A stretch of DNA of 64,000 nucleotides from Clostridia bacterium (lineage in GTDB: Bacteria; Bacillota; Clostridia; Christensenellales; Aristaeellaceae): assembly GCA_017448975.1 (NCBI GenBank), contig JAFSKN010000045.1:1-64000 (forward strand), in the 5' to 3' direction. A model generated the notes under the pieces. That model did no database searches. It was given only the letters and a program-made list of their open reading frames with translations, and was not told the DNA's origin. Shown one piece after another: positions 18,218-26,466 of the stretch. The position numbers were made by a program, and so were the translations under genes. Positions within the stretch are counted from its first letter, which is position 1; each line of letters opens with the position of its first letter.

Positions 18218-19222
18218 ATGATGGAAAATCAGGAAAAGCGCAAAGTCGTATTTTCGGGCATCCAGCCCTCCGGCAATCTGACGCTGGGCAACTACATCGG
18301 GGCCCTGCGGAACTTTACCCTCTTTGACGACGCGGACTGCCTCTACTGCATGGCGGACCTGCACACCCTCACCGTGCGCCAGAACCCCGCCGAGTTGCGC
18401 AAGCGCACCCTGTCCTTAGCGGCCATTTACGTTGCCTGCGGCCTGGACCCGGACAAGAACATCATCTACTGCCAAAGCCATGTGCCCGCCCACGCGGAGC
18501 TGGCATGGATTCTGAACTGCTACACCTACATGGGCGAGCTTTCCCGCATGACCCAGTTCAAGGATAAATCCGCCAAGCACGCCGATAATATCAACGCGGG
18601 CCTGTTTGATTATCCCGTACTGATGGCCTCCGACATCCTGCTGTACCAGACGGATACCGTGCCCGTGGGCGCGGACCAGAAGCAGCACGTGGAAATCTGC
18701 CGGGACATTGCCCAGCGCTTCAACAGCATTTACGGCGACGTGTTCACCATCCCCGAGCCCTACATTCCCAAGGCCACGGCCAAGATCATGAGCCTGGCCG
18801 AGCCGACGAAGAAAATGAGCAAATCTGACCCTGAGGACACCTTCATCGCCGTGCTGGACAAGCCCGAGGATGTCCGCCGCAAGCTCAAGCGCGCCGTTAC
18901 CGACAGCGACGGCGAAATCCGCTATGACCCGGAAGCCAAGCCCGGCGTCAGCAACCTGCTGACGATTCTTTCCGTGCTGAAAAAGCAGCGCGTGGAGGAC
19001 ACCGTTTCTTCCCTGTCCGGTCTGGGCTACGGGGCGCTGAAAGAGGCTGTGTCCGAAGCGGTCATCGCCGAGCTCTCCCCCATCCAGGAACGCTATAACG
19101 CCATCATCGCCGATAAGGACGGCATGGCCGCCATGCTCAAGCGCAATGCCGAACGGGCGGCGTATTTGGCCCAAAAGACCCTGCGGAAGGTGTACAAAAA
19201 GGTCGGTCTGTACCAGCCGTGA
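18218..19222 (+). CDS. trpS: Tryptophanyl-tRNA synthetase
   Basis: Class I synthetase for tRNA-Trp, 334 residues, the normal bacterial size. It has the HIGH-type region SGIQPSGNLTLGNYIG near the N-terminus, PVGADQKQHVEICRDIAQRFN mid-protein and the KMSKS loop as KKMSKSDPEDT. GAAGGGA at 18204-18210 is too close to the ATG at 18212, so the ATG at 18218 is preferred. There is no T-box or other leader: the gap to the upstream BMP gene is only about 20 bases, so it is read through from there or from a promoter inside that gene. Confidence 0.95.
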   Translation: MMENQEKRKVVFSGIQPSGNLTLGNYIGALRNFTLFDDADCLYCMADLHTLTVRQNPAELRKRTLSLAAIYVACGLDPDKNIIYCQSHVPAHAELAWILNCYTYMGELSRMTQFKDKSAKHADNINAGLFDYPVLMASDILLYQTDTVPVGADQKQHVEICRDIAQRFNSIYGDVFTIPEPYIPKATAKIMSLAEPTKKMSKSDPEDTFIAVLDKPEDVRRKLKRAVTDSDGEIRYDPEAKPGVSNLLTILSVLKKQRVEDTVSSLSGLGYGALKEAVSEAVIAELSPIQERYNAIIADKDGMAAMLKRNAERAAYLAQKTLRKVYKKVGLYQP

Positions 19223-19533
19223 GCATGAAACAGCGGGACGAAAACGGCAATTACGTCTTTGACGCCGTGCTTTGCGACGTGCCGGACAAGGGCGGCGCAT
19301 ACGTGGTGTTCCCCTGGAACATCCGGGAGGAATTCGGAAAAGGCCGGGTGAAGGTGCACGCCACCTTCGATGGCATCCCCTACGACGGCAGCATCGTGAA
19401 CATGGGCGTCAAAGACGAAGCGGGCGAAATCTGTTACATCCTCGGCGTGCTCAAATCCATCCGGCAGGCGATTGGGAAACAACCGGGGGACAGCGTGCGG
19501 GTGGTGATTTCCCCCATGAAATCAACGAGGTGA
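19219..19533 (+). CDS. DUF1905 domain protein
   Basis: 104 residues matching the DUF1905 family, a small beta-barrel-like protein: FDAVLCDVPDKGGAYVVFPWNIREEFGKGRVKV near the start, YILGVLKSIRQAIGKQPGDSVRVVI near the end. Function unknown; DUF1905 occurs alone or beside YdeI-like domains. It starts with a GTG overlapping the trpS stop by four bases (GTGA), a sign of translational coupling; ATG at 19225 is an alternative start. The next gene starts five bases after its stop. Confidence 0.85.
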   Translation: MSMKQRDENGNYVFDAVLCDVPDKGGAYVVFPWNIREEFGKGRVKVHATFDGIPYDGSIVNMGVKDEAGEICYILGVLKSIRQAIGKQPGDSVRVVISPMKSTR

Positions 19534-19537
19534 TACC

Positions 19538-20491
19538 ATGAATCCCTATCCCGGCGATATCACCCGGGTGCATGGCATCCGGGTGGGCCAGGCCCAGAGC
19601 GTCAGCGGCAAAACGGGCGTGACGGTGGTGCTGTGCCGCAAGGAGGGGGCCATCGGCGGCGTTTCCGTGCGTGGCGCGGCCCCCGGCACCCGGGAAACCG
19701 ATCTGCTGCGCCCCGGCAATTTAGTGGAAACGGTGAACGCTGTGGTGCTGTCCGGCGGCAGCGCGTTTGGTCTGGACGCGGCGGGCGGCGTCATGCGCTA
19801 TTTGGAGCAGATGGACTGCGGCATGGATATGGGCGTGGCCCGCGTTCCCATCGTGCCCGCCGCCGTGCTGTACGACCTGAACGTGGGCGATCCCCACATC
19901 CGCCCCGACGCGGCCATGGGCCGATCCGCCTGCATGAACGCCCAGAAGGGCATGCAGCAGGGCAAGGCGGGCGCTGGCACCGGGGCCACGGTAGGCAAGC
20001 TGGTGCCCGGCTCCGTGCCCCAGGACAGCGGCATCGGTTCCGCGTCCATCACCCTGCCCGAGGGCGTCACCGTGGGCGCGGTGGTGGCCGTCAACGCCGT
20101 GGGCGACGTATACCACCCCGAAACCGGGGAGGTGCTGGGCTGCGCCCACATGCCCGACGGCACCGGCGTGCTGGCCGAGGGCCTGCTCTACGGCCACGCC
20201 CCTGTGCCTCAGCAAATCAGGATTCCCGCTCCCGGCAGCAATACCACCATCGGTGTGGTGGCTGTGGACTGCAAGCTGACCAAGGAGCAAGTGAACCGCC
20301 TGGCCGATGTTTCCCACGACGGCCTGGCCCGCACCATCCGTCCGGTGCATACCCAGATGGACGGCGACACCCTCTTTGCCCTGGCCACAGGGCGGACCGA
20401 TGCAGAAGTCAATTTCGTGAAGCTGTGCGCAGCGGCAGCTGAAGTGACGGCGCGGGCAATTGCCAACGCCCTGCTGTATACAAAACGATGA
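19538..20491 (+). CDS. P1 family peptidase (DmpA/NylC-like, self-cleaving)
   Basis: 317 residues of the N-terminal-nucleophile P1 (DmpA-like) family. Landmarks: GDITRVHGIRVGQAQ at the start, VNAVVLSGGSAFGLDAAGGVMRYLE (~66-90) and GKAGAGTGATVGKL (~142-154). The predicted autocleavage site is N235-T236 in SNTTIGVVAVDC, freeing a threonine nucleophile as in the nylon hydrolase NylC; DmpA itself uses serine. Likely a cytoplasmic aminopeptidase or amidase of uncertain substrate. It overlaps acpS by four bases. Confidence 0.9.
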   Translation: MNPYPGDITRVHGIRVGQAQSVSGKTGVTVVLCRKEGAIGGVSVRGAAPGTRETDLLRPGNLVETVNAVVLSGGSAFGLDAAGGVMRYLEQMDCGMDMGVARVPIVPAAVLYDLNVGDPHIRPDAAMGRSACMNAQKGMQQGKAGAGTGATVGKLVPGSVPQDSGIGSASITLPEGVTVGAVVAVNAVGDVYHPETGEVLGCAHMPDGTGVLAEGLLYGHAPVPQQIRIPAPGSNTTIGVVAVDCKLTKEQVNRLADVSHDGLARTIRPVHTQMDGDTLFALATGRTDAEVNFVKLCAAAAEVTARAIANALLYTKR

Positions 20492-20865
20492 TAGCTGGAA
20501 TTGGTATTGATTTGTGCGAAATTTCGCGCATGGAAAAGCTGCTGGAAAACGATCATTTTCTGACCCGTTATTTCAGCCAGGAGGAACAGGATTATATTCA
20601 CGGCAAAGGCAAAACCGCCGCCCAAACCATGGCGGGCATCTATGCCGCCAAGGAAGCGCTTGTCAAGGCCCTGGGCTGCGGCATCATCACCGCCGACTTA
20701 AGCGCGGTGGACGTGACCCACGATAAGTACGGCAAGCCCTCCTATGTGCTGCAAGGGGAATACGCCCGCTTAGCGGAAGACAAGCGCGTGTCCTCCTTCT
20801 ACCTGTCCATCACCCACGACGGCGGCATGGCCGCGGCGGTGTGCGTGGCGGAACGGAAGGACTAA
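20488..20865 (+). CDS. acpS: Holo-[acyl-carrier-protein] synthase
   Basis: Transfers 4'-phosphopantetheine from CoA to ACP. The 125 residues are the normal AcpS length, with the Mg2+-binding IGIDLCEISRM (D8) and IYAAKEALVKALG (K55, E56). The C-terminal SSFYLSITHDGGMAAAVCVAE is also typical. The ATGA overlap with the P1 peptidase implies coupled translation. nnr follows, the common acpS-nnr pairing of Bacillota, but here 282 bases of repeat DNA separate them. Confidence 0.95.
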   Translation: MIAGIGIDLCEISRMEKLLENDHFLTRYFSQEEQDYIHGKGKTAAQTMAGIYAAKEALVKALGCGIITADLSAVDVTHDKYGKPSYVLQGEYARLAEDKRVSSFYLSITHDGGMAAAVCVAERKD

Positions 20866-20874
20866 TATATTTCG

Positions 20875-21118
20875 CAGGGGGAACCATTCTTTGGAGGGGC
20901 CGAAGCGCCCGGAAAATCATCCTGTGGATGATTTTCAGCGTAGGCCGGGCGGCAGCCCCGGACAAAGAATGGTTCCCCCCTTCCGCAGCCTCAAAGGTCG
21001 CAACTCTCCTTCATGGAGAGATTGCTCCCTTTCGGCTGATCTCACCGCCGATGAAATTCCCGCCACAGGCGGTCATCGGCGGTTCGTCCCCCTCCAAGAA
21101 AGCCATAAGGGTGGAAGT
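20875..21118 (+). repeat. Palindromic repeat family A, long nested form
   Basis: The outer stem AGGGGGAACCATTCTTTG (20876-20893) pairs with 20963-20980. Inside is a perfect AAAATCATCC / GGATGATTTT hairpin (~20913-20937) and a GC-rich GCGCCCGG / CCGGGCG stem. A second block (20981-21090) holds GGAGAG arms and the long CACCGCCGATG...CATCGGCGG stem. The tail CTCCAAGAAAGCCATAAGG matches the other copies. It occupies almost the whole acpS-nnr gap. Confidence 0.8.
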
Positions 21119-21147
21119 TTCAATTAAAAACGATCGGAGAATACCAC

Positions 21148-22722
21148 ATGCTGTATGATGATGCGGTCATGGATTTCCATTACGTCCTGACGCCGGACGA
21201 AATGCGGCGGACGGAGCAAATGGCCTTTGATTTGGGCGTTCCCAGCATTTTGCTCATGGAGCATGCCGCCATCGCCGTAGTGGATGAACTGGAAAATGCC
21301 CTGGGCGGAAGCTGTCGCTGCAAGCGCGTGCTGTTTCTTTGCGGAGCAGGAAACAACGGCGGCGACGGTTTGGCGGCGGCGCGGCTGTTTGCCATGCGCC
21401 AGGGAATCGCCACAGTATACATGACCGGCGAACCCAAAACCCCGGACGCCAAAGCCAACTGCCAATGGGCCTATGAAATGGGAATCGAAATCGTGAACCT
21501 CCGCACCCTGCCGGAAAACGAGCTGCCTTTTATGGATTCCGGCTTCCGCCTGGCTTACGACGGTTTTGTGGACGCCCTGCTGGGCACCGGCCTGCGGGGC
21601 GCGCCGGATGAGCTGACCGCCCGGCTCATTGATGCGGCCAACAGCGACGCCGCCGACGGCCACTCGCCGGTCATCGCCGTGGACATTCCCAGCGGCATCG
21701 ACGGAGAAACGGGGGCGGCCCCCGGCGCGTTCATCCGGGCCAGCGCCACCGTCACCTTTCACGCGCCCAAACGGGGCCTGTATCTGACGGACAGGCGGGA
21801 AGCCGTGGGGCAATTGACGATCGCCGACATCGGCCTGTGGGAAATGACCTATGCCGCTGGAACGCTGACAAAGGCCCTGCATCCGCCCCTTTGCAGCGTC
21901 TATACGCCCCTGGCCCTGCGTTATTTAGGGAAGCGCAAACTCAACGCCCACAAGGGCGACTGCGGCCGGGTGCTGATCTACGCCGGAAAAATGGGCATGG
22001 CCGGAGCCGCCGCCATGTGCGCCCAGGCCGCCGTCACCGCCGGGGCGGGGCTGACCACCGTGGCCTGTGAGAAGGAAATCATTCCTATTTTGCAGACGCT
22101 GGTTCCCAACGCCATGTGCGTGGAAATCGGGGAAGCGGTGCAGAACACGCCCGCTTTCGACGTGCTGGCCTTGGGCTGCGGCCTGGGGCAGAGCGAGGAA
22201 GTCTGGAACAATATCATCAAGCTCTGGAATCCCGACAAAAAATCCGTCTGGGACGCGGACGCCCTGAATCTGCTGGCAAAGCATCCCATGAAGTTAGGCA
22301 AAAACGCCGTCATCACGCCCCATCCCGGAGAGGCGGCGCGGCTGCTGGGCAAAACCGCCGAAGAAATCCTGTCTGACCGTTTCGCCGCCGCACAAGCACT
22401 TTCGGAGAAATACGGCTGCACCGCCGTGCTGAAAAGCGACGTGACCGTGATCTGTGAAATGAACGATAACGGCCCGAAATTCATGCTCAACACGGTGGGT
22501 TCCCCCGCTCTGGCGAAAGGCGGCAGCGGCGACGCCCTGACCGGCATCCTGTCCGTCCTTCTCGTCCAAACCAGCTCCTTAGAAGCCGCCGCCCTGGCCT
22601 GCCTGTGGCACGGCATGGCGGGCGTCGTGGGCGAAGAAAAATTCGGCCAGCGGGAGCTGACCACCGCCCAATTGATTGCCTGCCTGCACGAAGCGGAACA
22701 GCGGGGCCGGGGCGAAAAATAA
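21148..22722 (+). CDS. nnr: Bifunctional NAD(P)H-hydrate epimerase / ADP-dependent dehydratase
   Basis: Repairs hydrated NAD(P)H. The N-terminal YjeF_N epimerase domain (~10-215) shows MEHAAIAVVDELE and FLCGAGNNGGDGLAAARLF. The C-terminal ribokinase-like dehydratase domain (~230-515) shows GDCGRVLIYAGKMGMAGAA, NAVITPHPGEAARLLG and the catalytic NTVGSPALAKGGSGDALTGI. The 524 residues fit the fused form. GGAG eight bases before the ATG supports the start. Expression probably continues from acpS through the repeat; a strong terminator lies 67 bp after the stop. Confidence 0.95.
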   Translation: MLYDDAVMDFHYVLTPDEMRRTEQMAFDLGVPSILLMEHAAIAVVDELENALGGSCRCKRVLFLCGAGNNGGDGLAAARLFAMRQGIATVYMTGEPKTPDAKANCQWAYEMGIEIVNLRTLPENELPFMDSGFRLAYDGFVDALLGTGLRGAPDELTARLIDAANSDAADGHSPVIAVDIPSGIDGETGAAPGAFIRASATVTFHAPKRGLYLTDRREAVGQLTIADIGLWEMTYAAGTLTKALHPPLCSVYTPLALRYLGKRKLNAHKGDCGRVLIYAGKMGMAGAAAMCAQAAVTAGAGLTTVACEKEIIPILQTLVPNAMCVEIGEAVQNTPAFDVLALGCGLGQSEEVWNNIIKLWNPDKKSVWDADALNLLAKHPMKLGKNAVITPHPGEAARLLGKTAEEILSDRFAAAQALSEKYGCTAVLKSDVTVICEMNDNGPKFMLNTVGSPALAKGGSGDALTGILSVLLVQTSSLEAAALACLWHGMAGVVGEEKFGQRELTTAQLIACLHEAEQRGRGEK

Positions 22723-22788
22723 GCCTCCCCCGGTTCACCGCTTTCTGATCCGGATAGAAATTTTATGAAATGAACCGTCTCATCCTTT

Positions 22789-22822
22789 CGCCCTGACGCG
22801 TTCCCCGCGGCAGGGCGTTTTT
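22789..22822 (+). terminator. Terminator after nnr
   Basis: CGCCCTG (22789-22795) pairs with CAGGGCG (22811-22817), with inner CGCG pairing, followed directly by TTTTTG. Confidence 0.8.
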
Positions 22823-22878
22823 GTTGCCTTTTTGTTGCTTTTTTGCTGTTTTTTTGCTGCTTTTTTGCTGCTTTTTTT
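22818..22878 (+). repeat. Tandem T-rich array of 10-12 base units
   Basis: After the nnr terminator come successive units of five to seven T followed by GTTGC or GCTGC (TTTTTGTTGCC, TTTTTGTTGC, TTTTTTGCTG, TTTTTTTGCTGC, TTTTTTGCTGC). The opposite strand could code a short Lys/Gln/Ala-rich peptide from an ATG at 22883, but no independent support is seen. Confidence 0.65.
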
Positions 22879-22941
22879 AACATTATATTCCTCTTTGACC
22901 CATATTTTTTGCCGAATGGTATAGCGCTCCGCGCCTTGATA

Positions 22942-22950
22942 TGCTATAAT
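22942..22950 (+). promoter_or_regulatory. Extended -10 upstream of the MotA-EAL gene
   Basis: TGCTATAAT; no good -35. It gives a leader of about 115 bases before the ATG at 23071, holding a CGTCCC...GGGACG stem. It is the only promoter-like site seen before the large polysaccharide locus. Confidence 0.5.
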
Positions 22951-23070
22951 GAAGGTGGGGTTTTTTGACCCTTTGTTGATGCAACCTTCTTTCCCGTCCC
23001 TCCGGAGGCGCCGGAGCAGGGCCAGAGCGGCGGGACGGATGATCAAAATAGATTTGCAGGAGCGACGCGA

Positions 23071-24636
23071 ATGAGGAGACTGATTTATTTTTTGGTTATT
23101 TTTATCCTCATAGGCGGTGTGATTCTCACCGCTTATGCGCCGGATGAGATATCCACCGTTTTCATCGTGCTCATGGAAGGCATCGTTTTCTTAGGCGTGC
23201 TTTTGGGCGTGTTCCCGGTGATCCAGTATTACCGCGCTTTTGAAACGGGCCTGGAAAACATTGAACGGGCTCTGGAGGTGCAGACCAGCTCCACCTGGTC
23301 CGTGATGGTGCAGATCGAAGAATTCTTCCATCAGCGGGTCATGGACGAACAGTTCCGCGAGTACCAGGAAAAGGTGCAGGCCCAGCGGGATTCCGGCCAG
23401 GTGCTGTCGGATATCGAGGATTACATCAACGAAGATATCCTGGGCCTGAAAAGCTGGCAGAACGTGGTGCAGCAGCTTCCCGGCACCCTGACCGGTCTTG
23501 GCATTTTAGGCACCTTCATCGGCTTGATCGTCGGTATTCAGGGCATCGGGTTCAGCAGCGTAAACGCCGCCCTGTCCAGCGTGCAGACGCTGCTCGCCGG
23601 TATCCGCGTGGCTTTCTATACGTCCATCGCGGGCGTTATCCTGTCCCTTGTGTTCAACATCATTTACCGCATCGCCTGGAACATGATGATCCGGAATTTA
23701 GGCCTGTTCATCGACGAGTTCCACAAAAACGTGATTCCCCCCGTGGAGGAGCAGCTGCGCTACCGGGAACGCCGGGAAATGAAGCAGATCACCCAGCTGC
23801 TCGAGCGCCTGCCCAAGAGCGGCACCTTTACCGTGGCGGGCGGGGCGGCCAATCCCGCCATCCCGGCCCAGAACACCGGCAACGAGCAGATTTTGATGCC
23901 CCAGATCCTGCAGGGTCTGAAGAACGGCGAATTTATCTTTTATCTCCAGCCGCGCTTTGACCTGAACACCCGCAAAATGGTGGGCGCGGAAGCGCTGGTG
24001 CGCTGGAGCCACGGAAAATTAGGCATGGTTTCCCCCGCCGTTTTCATTCCCATTCTGGAAAGCAACGGCTACATCACCAAGCTGGACCAGTACATCTGGG
24101 AGCAGGTGTGCATCACCATCCGCAAATGGGTGGATACGGGCTTCCGCCCGGTGCCCATTTCCATCAACGTGACAAAAACCGACATCCTGGCCATCGACAT
24201 TGCCGAGTTCTTCTCGGAAATGCTGAAAAAATACCGCATTCCCCCCATTTATCTGGAAATCGAAATCGCGGAAAACGCCTATATCCAGTCCAGCCATGTG
24301 GTGATCGAAACCGAAGAAAAGCTGCGCCAGAACGGTTTCCGCGTGGTAATGGACGGCTTCGACGGCGATTTCATCGCCCTGAACACCATCGAAAACGTAA
24401 ACGCCGACACCATGAAGCTGGACCTGCGCCGCTTCGGCGGAAAGGTGAACCAGGGCATGCTCAATTCCATTTTCGATCAGGCCCGCAATCTGCAGCTGAC
24501 GCTGTCCGCCGAGGGCATCGAAAACATGGAGCAGATGAACATGCTCCGCAAGTGCGGCTGCACCGAAGGCCAGGGCTTCTATCTTTCCAAGCCCATTTCC
24601 ATCAAGGAATTTGAAGACGTAATCAACAAGACTTAA
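23071..24636 (+). CDS. MotA/TolQ/ExbB-type channel protein fused to an EAL domain
   Basis: 521 residues. The N-terminal half has four predicted membrane helices (~4-22, 30-51, 135-160, 178-200) with the channel-family core PGTLTGLGILGTFIGLIVGI and GIRVAFYTSIAGVILSLVF. A cytoplasmic region (~52-130) lies between helices 2 and 3, as in MotA/TolQ. A linker (~205-270) leads to an EAL phosphodiesterase fold (~277-520). EAL residues E307, N366, E398, D428, K449, E481 and Q501 are kept, but the DDFGTG loop reads DGFDGD (428-433), so hydrolysis may be lost while c-di-GMP binding is possible. The next gene supplies a MotB-like partner. I know of no described motor with this fusion. Confidence 0.88.
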   Translation: MRRLIYFLVIFILIGGVILTAYAPDEISTVFIVLMEGIVFLGVLLGVFPVIQYYRAFETGLENIERALEVQTSSTWSVMVQIEEFFHQRVMDEQFREYQEKVQAQRDSGQVLSDIEDYINEDILGLKSWQNVVQQLPGTLTGLGILGTFIGLIVGIQGIGFSSVNAALSSVQTLLAGIRVAFYTSIAGVILSLVFNIIYRIAWNMMIRNLGLFIDEFHKNVIPPVEEQLRYRERREMKQITQLLERLPKSGTFTVAGGAANPAIPAQNTGNEQILMPQILQGLKNGEFIFYLQPRFDLNTRKMVGAEALVRWSHGKLGMVSPAVFIPILESNGYITKLDQYIWEQVCITIRKWVDTGFRPVPISINVTKTDILAIDIAEFFSEMLKKYRIPPIYLEIEIAENAYIQSSHVVIETEEKLRQNGFRVVMDGFDGDFIALNTIENVNADTMKLDLRRFGGKVNQGMLNSIFDQARNLQLTLSAEGIENMEQMNMLRKCGCTEGQGFYLSKPISIKEFEDVINKT

Positions 24637-24655
24637 TTTGCAGGGAGTCCGGTAA

Positions 24656-26413
24656 ATGAAGAGAAACCGAAAGCGCGGCACAGACGAAGAAATCAATTTT
24701 TGGCAGCCGGCGTCCGATATGTTCAGCGCCCTGCTGCTTATTCTGATGCTCGTGATCCTGCTGCTCGGCCTTTATCTGGTGCACATTCCCGAACATACCC
24801 TCAAGGACCCCGAAGCGGGCAACACCTTCGCCGATTCCGACGACGGCGACGTTGACGCCACCGACACCCCGGAGCCCACCGCGTTCGTCTGGTTCCCCGA
24901 CGGGGGCGGCGGAGGCGGCAGCGACGGCTGGTATGTGTCGGAGGGCATTGATCCCCTCATCACGCCCACGGAAACGGACACCGTGACGCCCATCACCACG
25001 CCTTCCCCCACCCCCACGCCCGACCTGCCCGGCGGTGGCTCCAGCGGCGGCGGAGGCGGCGAAGGCGGCGGCGAGGGTATGGGCGAAGGCCCCGGCAACG
25101 ACCCGGATATGGGCATGAAATCCGCTGTCTACGTGATCCTGGTGGATGCGGAAACCGACCGGTCCGTCAAGGAAGAGGGCGTGCAGTTTGAGCTGTACGG
25201 CGAAAACCATTCTCTGCAGGTACTCAACGTGTACTACCCCGAAAGGATTTCCTTCCGCTTCTTTGAAACCACCGAGTCCGGCACCTTCTATATGCCGGAA
25301 AAGCTGACCCTGGGCGACTATGAGCTGCATGAGCTGACGGAACCCGAGGGCTACGACGCCGCGGACAACGTGGAATTTCAGCTGACCGAAACCTACGACT
25401 GGGCCGACCCCCTGGTGGTGCGCGTGCCCATCTATCCCTCCCGGAACATCATCCGCCTGCGGATGACCGACGCCGAAACGGGCCAGCCCCTCTCGGGCGC
25501 GGAATTCGACGTGATCGCGGCGGAAAACATCATCACCAGCGACGGCACCCTGCGGTACAGAGTGGGCCAGACGGTGAGTGAAATCATCATTGGCGAAAAC
25601 GGCAGCGGCGAAAGCGAGGAAGTGTATTTAGGGCCTTACCTGCTCCGCCAGCGGGTGATTCCGGAATACTACACCGGCCTGGAAACGGAGCTGGAAGTGT
25701 CGGTGGAAAAGAAAACCGGCGCCCTGCCCCCCGCCAACGCACTTTCCAGCGTTCGCACAAAAATCCGGATCTCCCTGAAGGATGAGCTTTACCCCACCCG
25801 CGGCATCCGGGGCGCCACCTTCTCCGTTTCCAAGCAGGGCAGCGCCGATCCCGCCGTCGAGGCAGTCACCAACGGTTCTGGCGATATCCTGCTGGATTCT
25901 CTGGAAAAGGGCGTCACCTATCAGATCACCCAGATCAGTTCCGGCGAAAACTACGTGCTGGATAAATCCGTTTATAACTTCCAGGTCAGCGGGGACGGAC
26001 GCATCGAAGGCGAAACGGAAGCATCGCTGAATCTGTATAACCACATGATCCGTGTATCCATCGGCCTGACGGACGAATTCAGCGATATCCAGGTGTCCGA
26101 TGTGAACCTGTCGCTGTACGACGCCGGCGGCACTCTGATCCGCGTATGGACCACCACCGGCGCGCCGCTGATGTTCACCGATCTGGAAGCGGGAAATTAC
26201 TATATCATCCGCGAAGACGACCGCTCCACCCGCCTGGATATCCAGGTCCGGGATATCGCCGAAGTACAGAATATTAACGTGCAGACCTCTTACCTGCTGC
26301 ATTACATCATCATCGCGGGCATCTCGGCCCTGGTGGTGATCGTGGTGGTCGTGGCAGTGATCATCATCATCCGCCGTCGCAAAAAACGCGCCGCGGCGGA
26401 GGAAGAATCGTAA
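24656..26413 (+). CDS. MotB/ExbD-like stalk protein with SpaA/Cna-B-like domains and C-terminal anchor
   Basis: 585 residues. A short basic cytoplasmic end is followed by WQPASD21MFSALLLILMLVI, which aligns with the MotB/TolR ion-carrying helix (MotB WKVAYADFM...); D21 would be the proton or sodium carrier. Next come a Gly/Pro/Thr-rich spacer (~45-153) and three or four beta-sandwich modules (~155-525). The modules hold SpaA/Cna-B features such as DAETGQPLSGAEFDVI, SGTFYMPEKLTLGDYELHELTEPEGY and GATFSVSKQ. A second membrane helix (~548-572) and an RRRKKR tail end the protein. There is no OmpA-like peptidoglycan-binding domain and no LPXTG. It lies 20 bp after the MotA-EAL gene, so they probably form one complex. 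Confidence 0.85.
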   Translation: MKRNRKRGTDEEINFWQPASDMFSALLLILMLVILLLGLYLVHIPEHTLKDPEAGNTFADSDDGDVDATDTPEPTAFVWFPDGGGGGGSDGWYVSEGIDPLITPTETDTVTPITTPSPTPTPDLPGGGSSGGGGGEGGGEGMGEGPGNDPDMGMKSAVYVILVDAETDRSVKEEGVQFELYGENHSLQVLNVYYPERISFRFFETTESGTFYMPEKLTLGDYELHELTEPEGYDAADNVEFQLTETYDWADPLVVRVPIYPSRNIIRLRMTDAETGQPLSGAEFDVIAAENIITSDGTLRYRVGQTVSEIIIGENGSGESEEVYLGPYLLRQRVIPEYYTGLETELEVSVEKKTGALPPANALSSVRTKIRISLKDELYPTRGIRGATFSVSKQGSADPAVEAVTNGSGDILLDSLEKGVTYQITQISSGENYVLDKSVYNFQVSGDGRIEGETEASLNLYNHMIRVSIGLTDEFSDIQVSDVNLSLYDAGGTLIRVWTTTGAPLMFTDLEAGNYYIIREDDRSTRLDIQVRDIAEVQNINVQTSYLLHYIIIAGISALVVIVVVVAVIIIIRRRKKRAAAEEES

Positions 26414-26466
26414 AACCATATTGGCCCGCCTGACGTGCGGAGCAAAAAAAGAAGGGAGACGATGCA

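Noticed and set aside
22818-22878. CRISPR array
   Set aside because: The tandem units are 10-12 bases with no spacers, and no cas genes are present.
22780-23046. Lys-rich small protein on the minus strand
   Set aside because: The frame consists mainly of the translated T-rich array and reads through the nnr terminator; a weak ribosome site exists for an ATG at 22883, but the frame continues deep into nnr antisense.
22951-23070. c-di-GMP (GEMM) riboswitch before the EAL gene
   Set aside because: The leader has a stem but none of the GEMM core sequences or the tetraloop/receptor pattern.
23071-26413. Zorya-type antiphage system (ZorA/ZorB)
   Set aside because: The MotA/MotB-like pair recalls ZorAB, but ZorA has a long coiled-coil tail and ZorB a peptidoglycan-binding domain, and no ZorC, ZorD or ZorE gene follows. 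The EAL and SpaA fusions and the polysaccharide neighbours point elsewhere.
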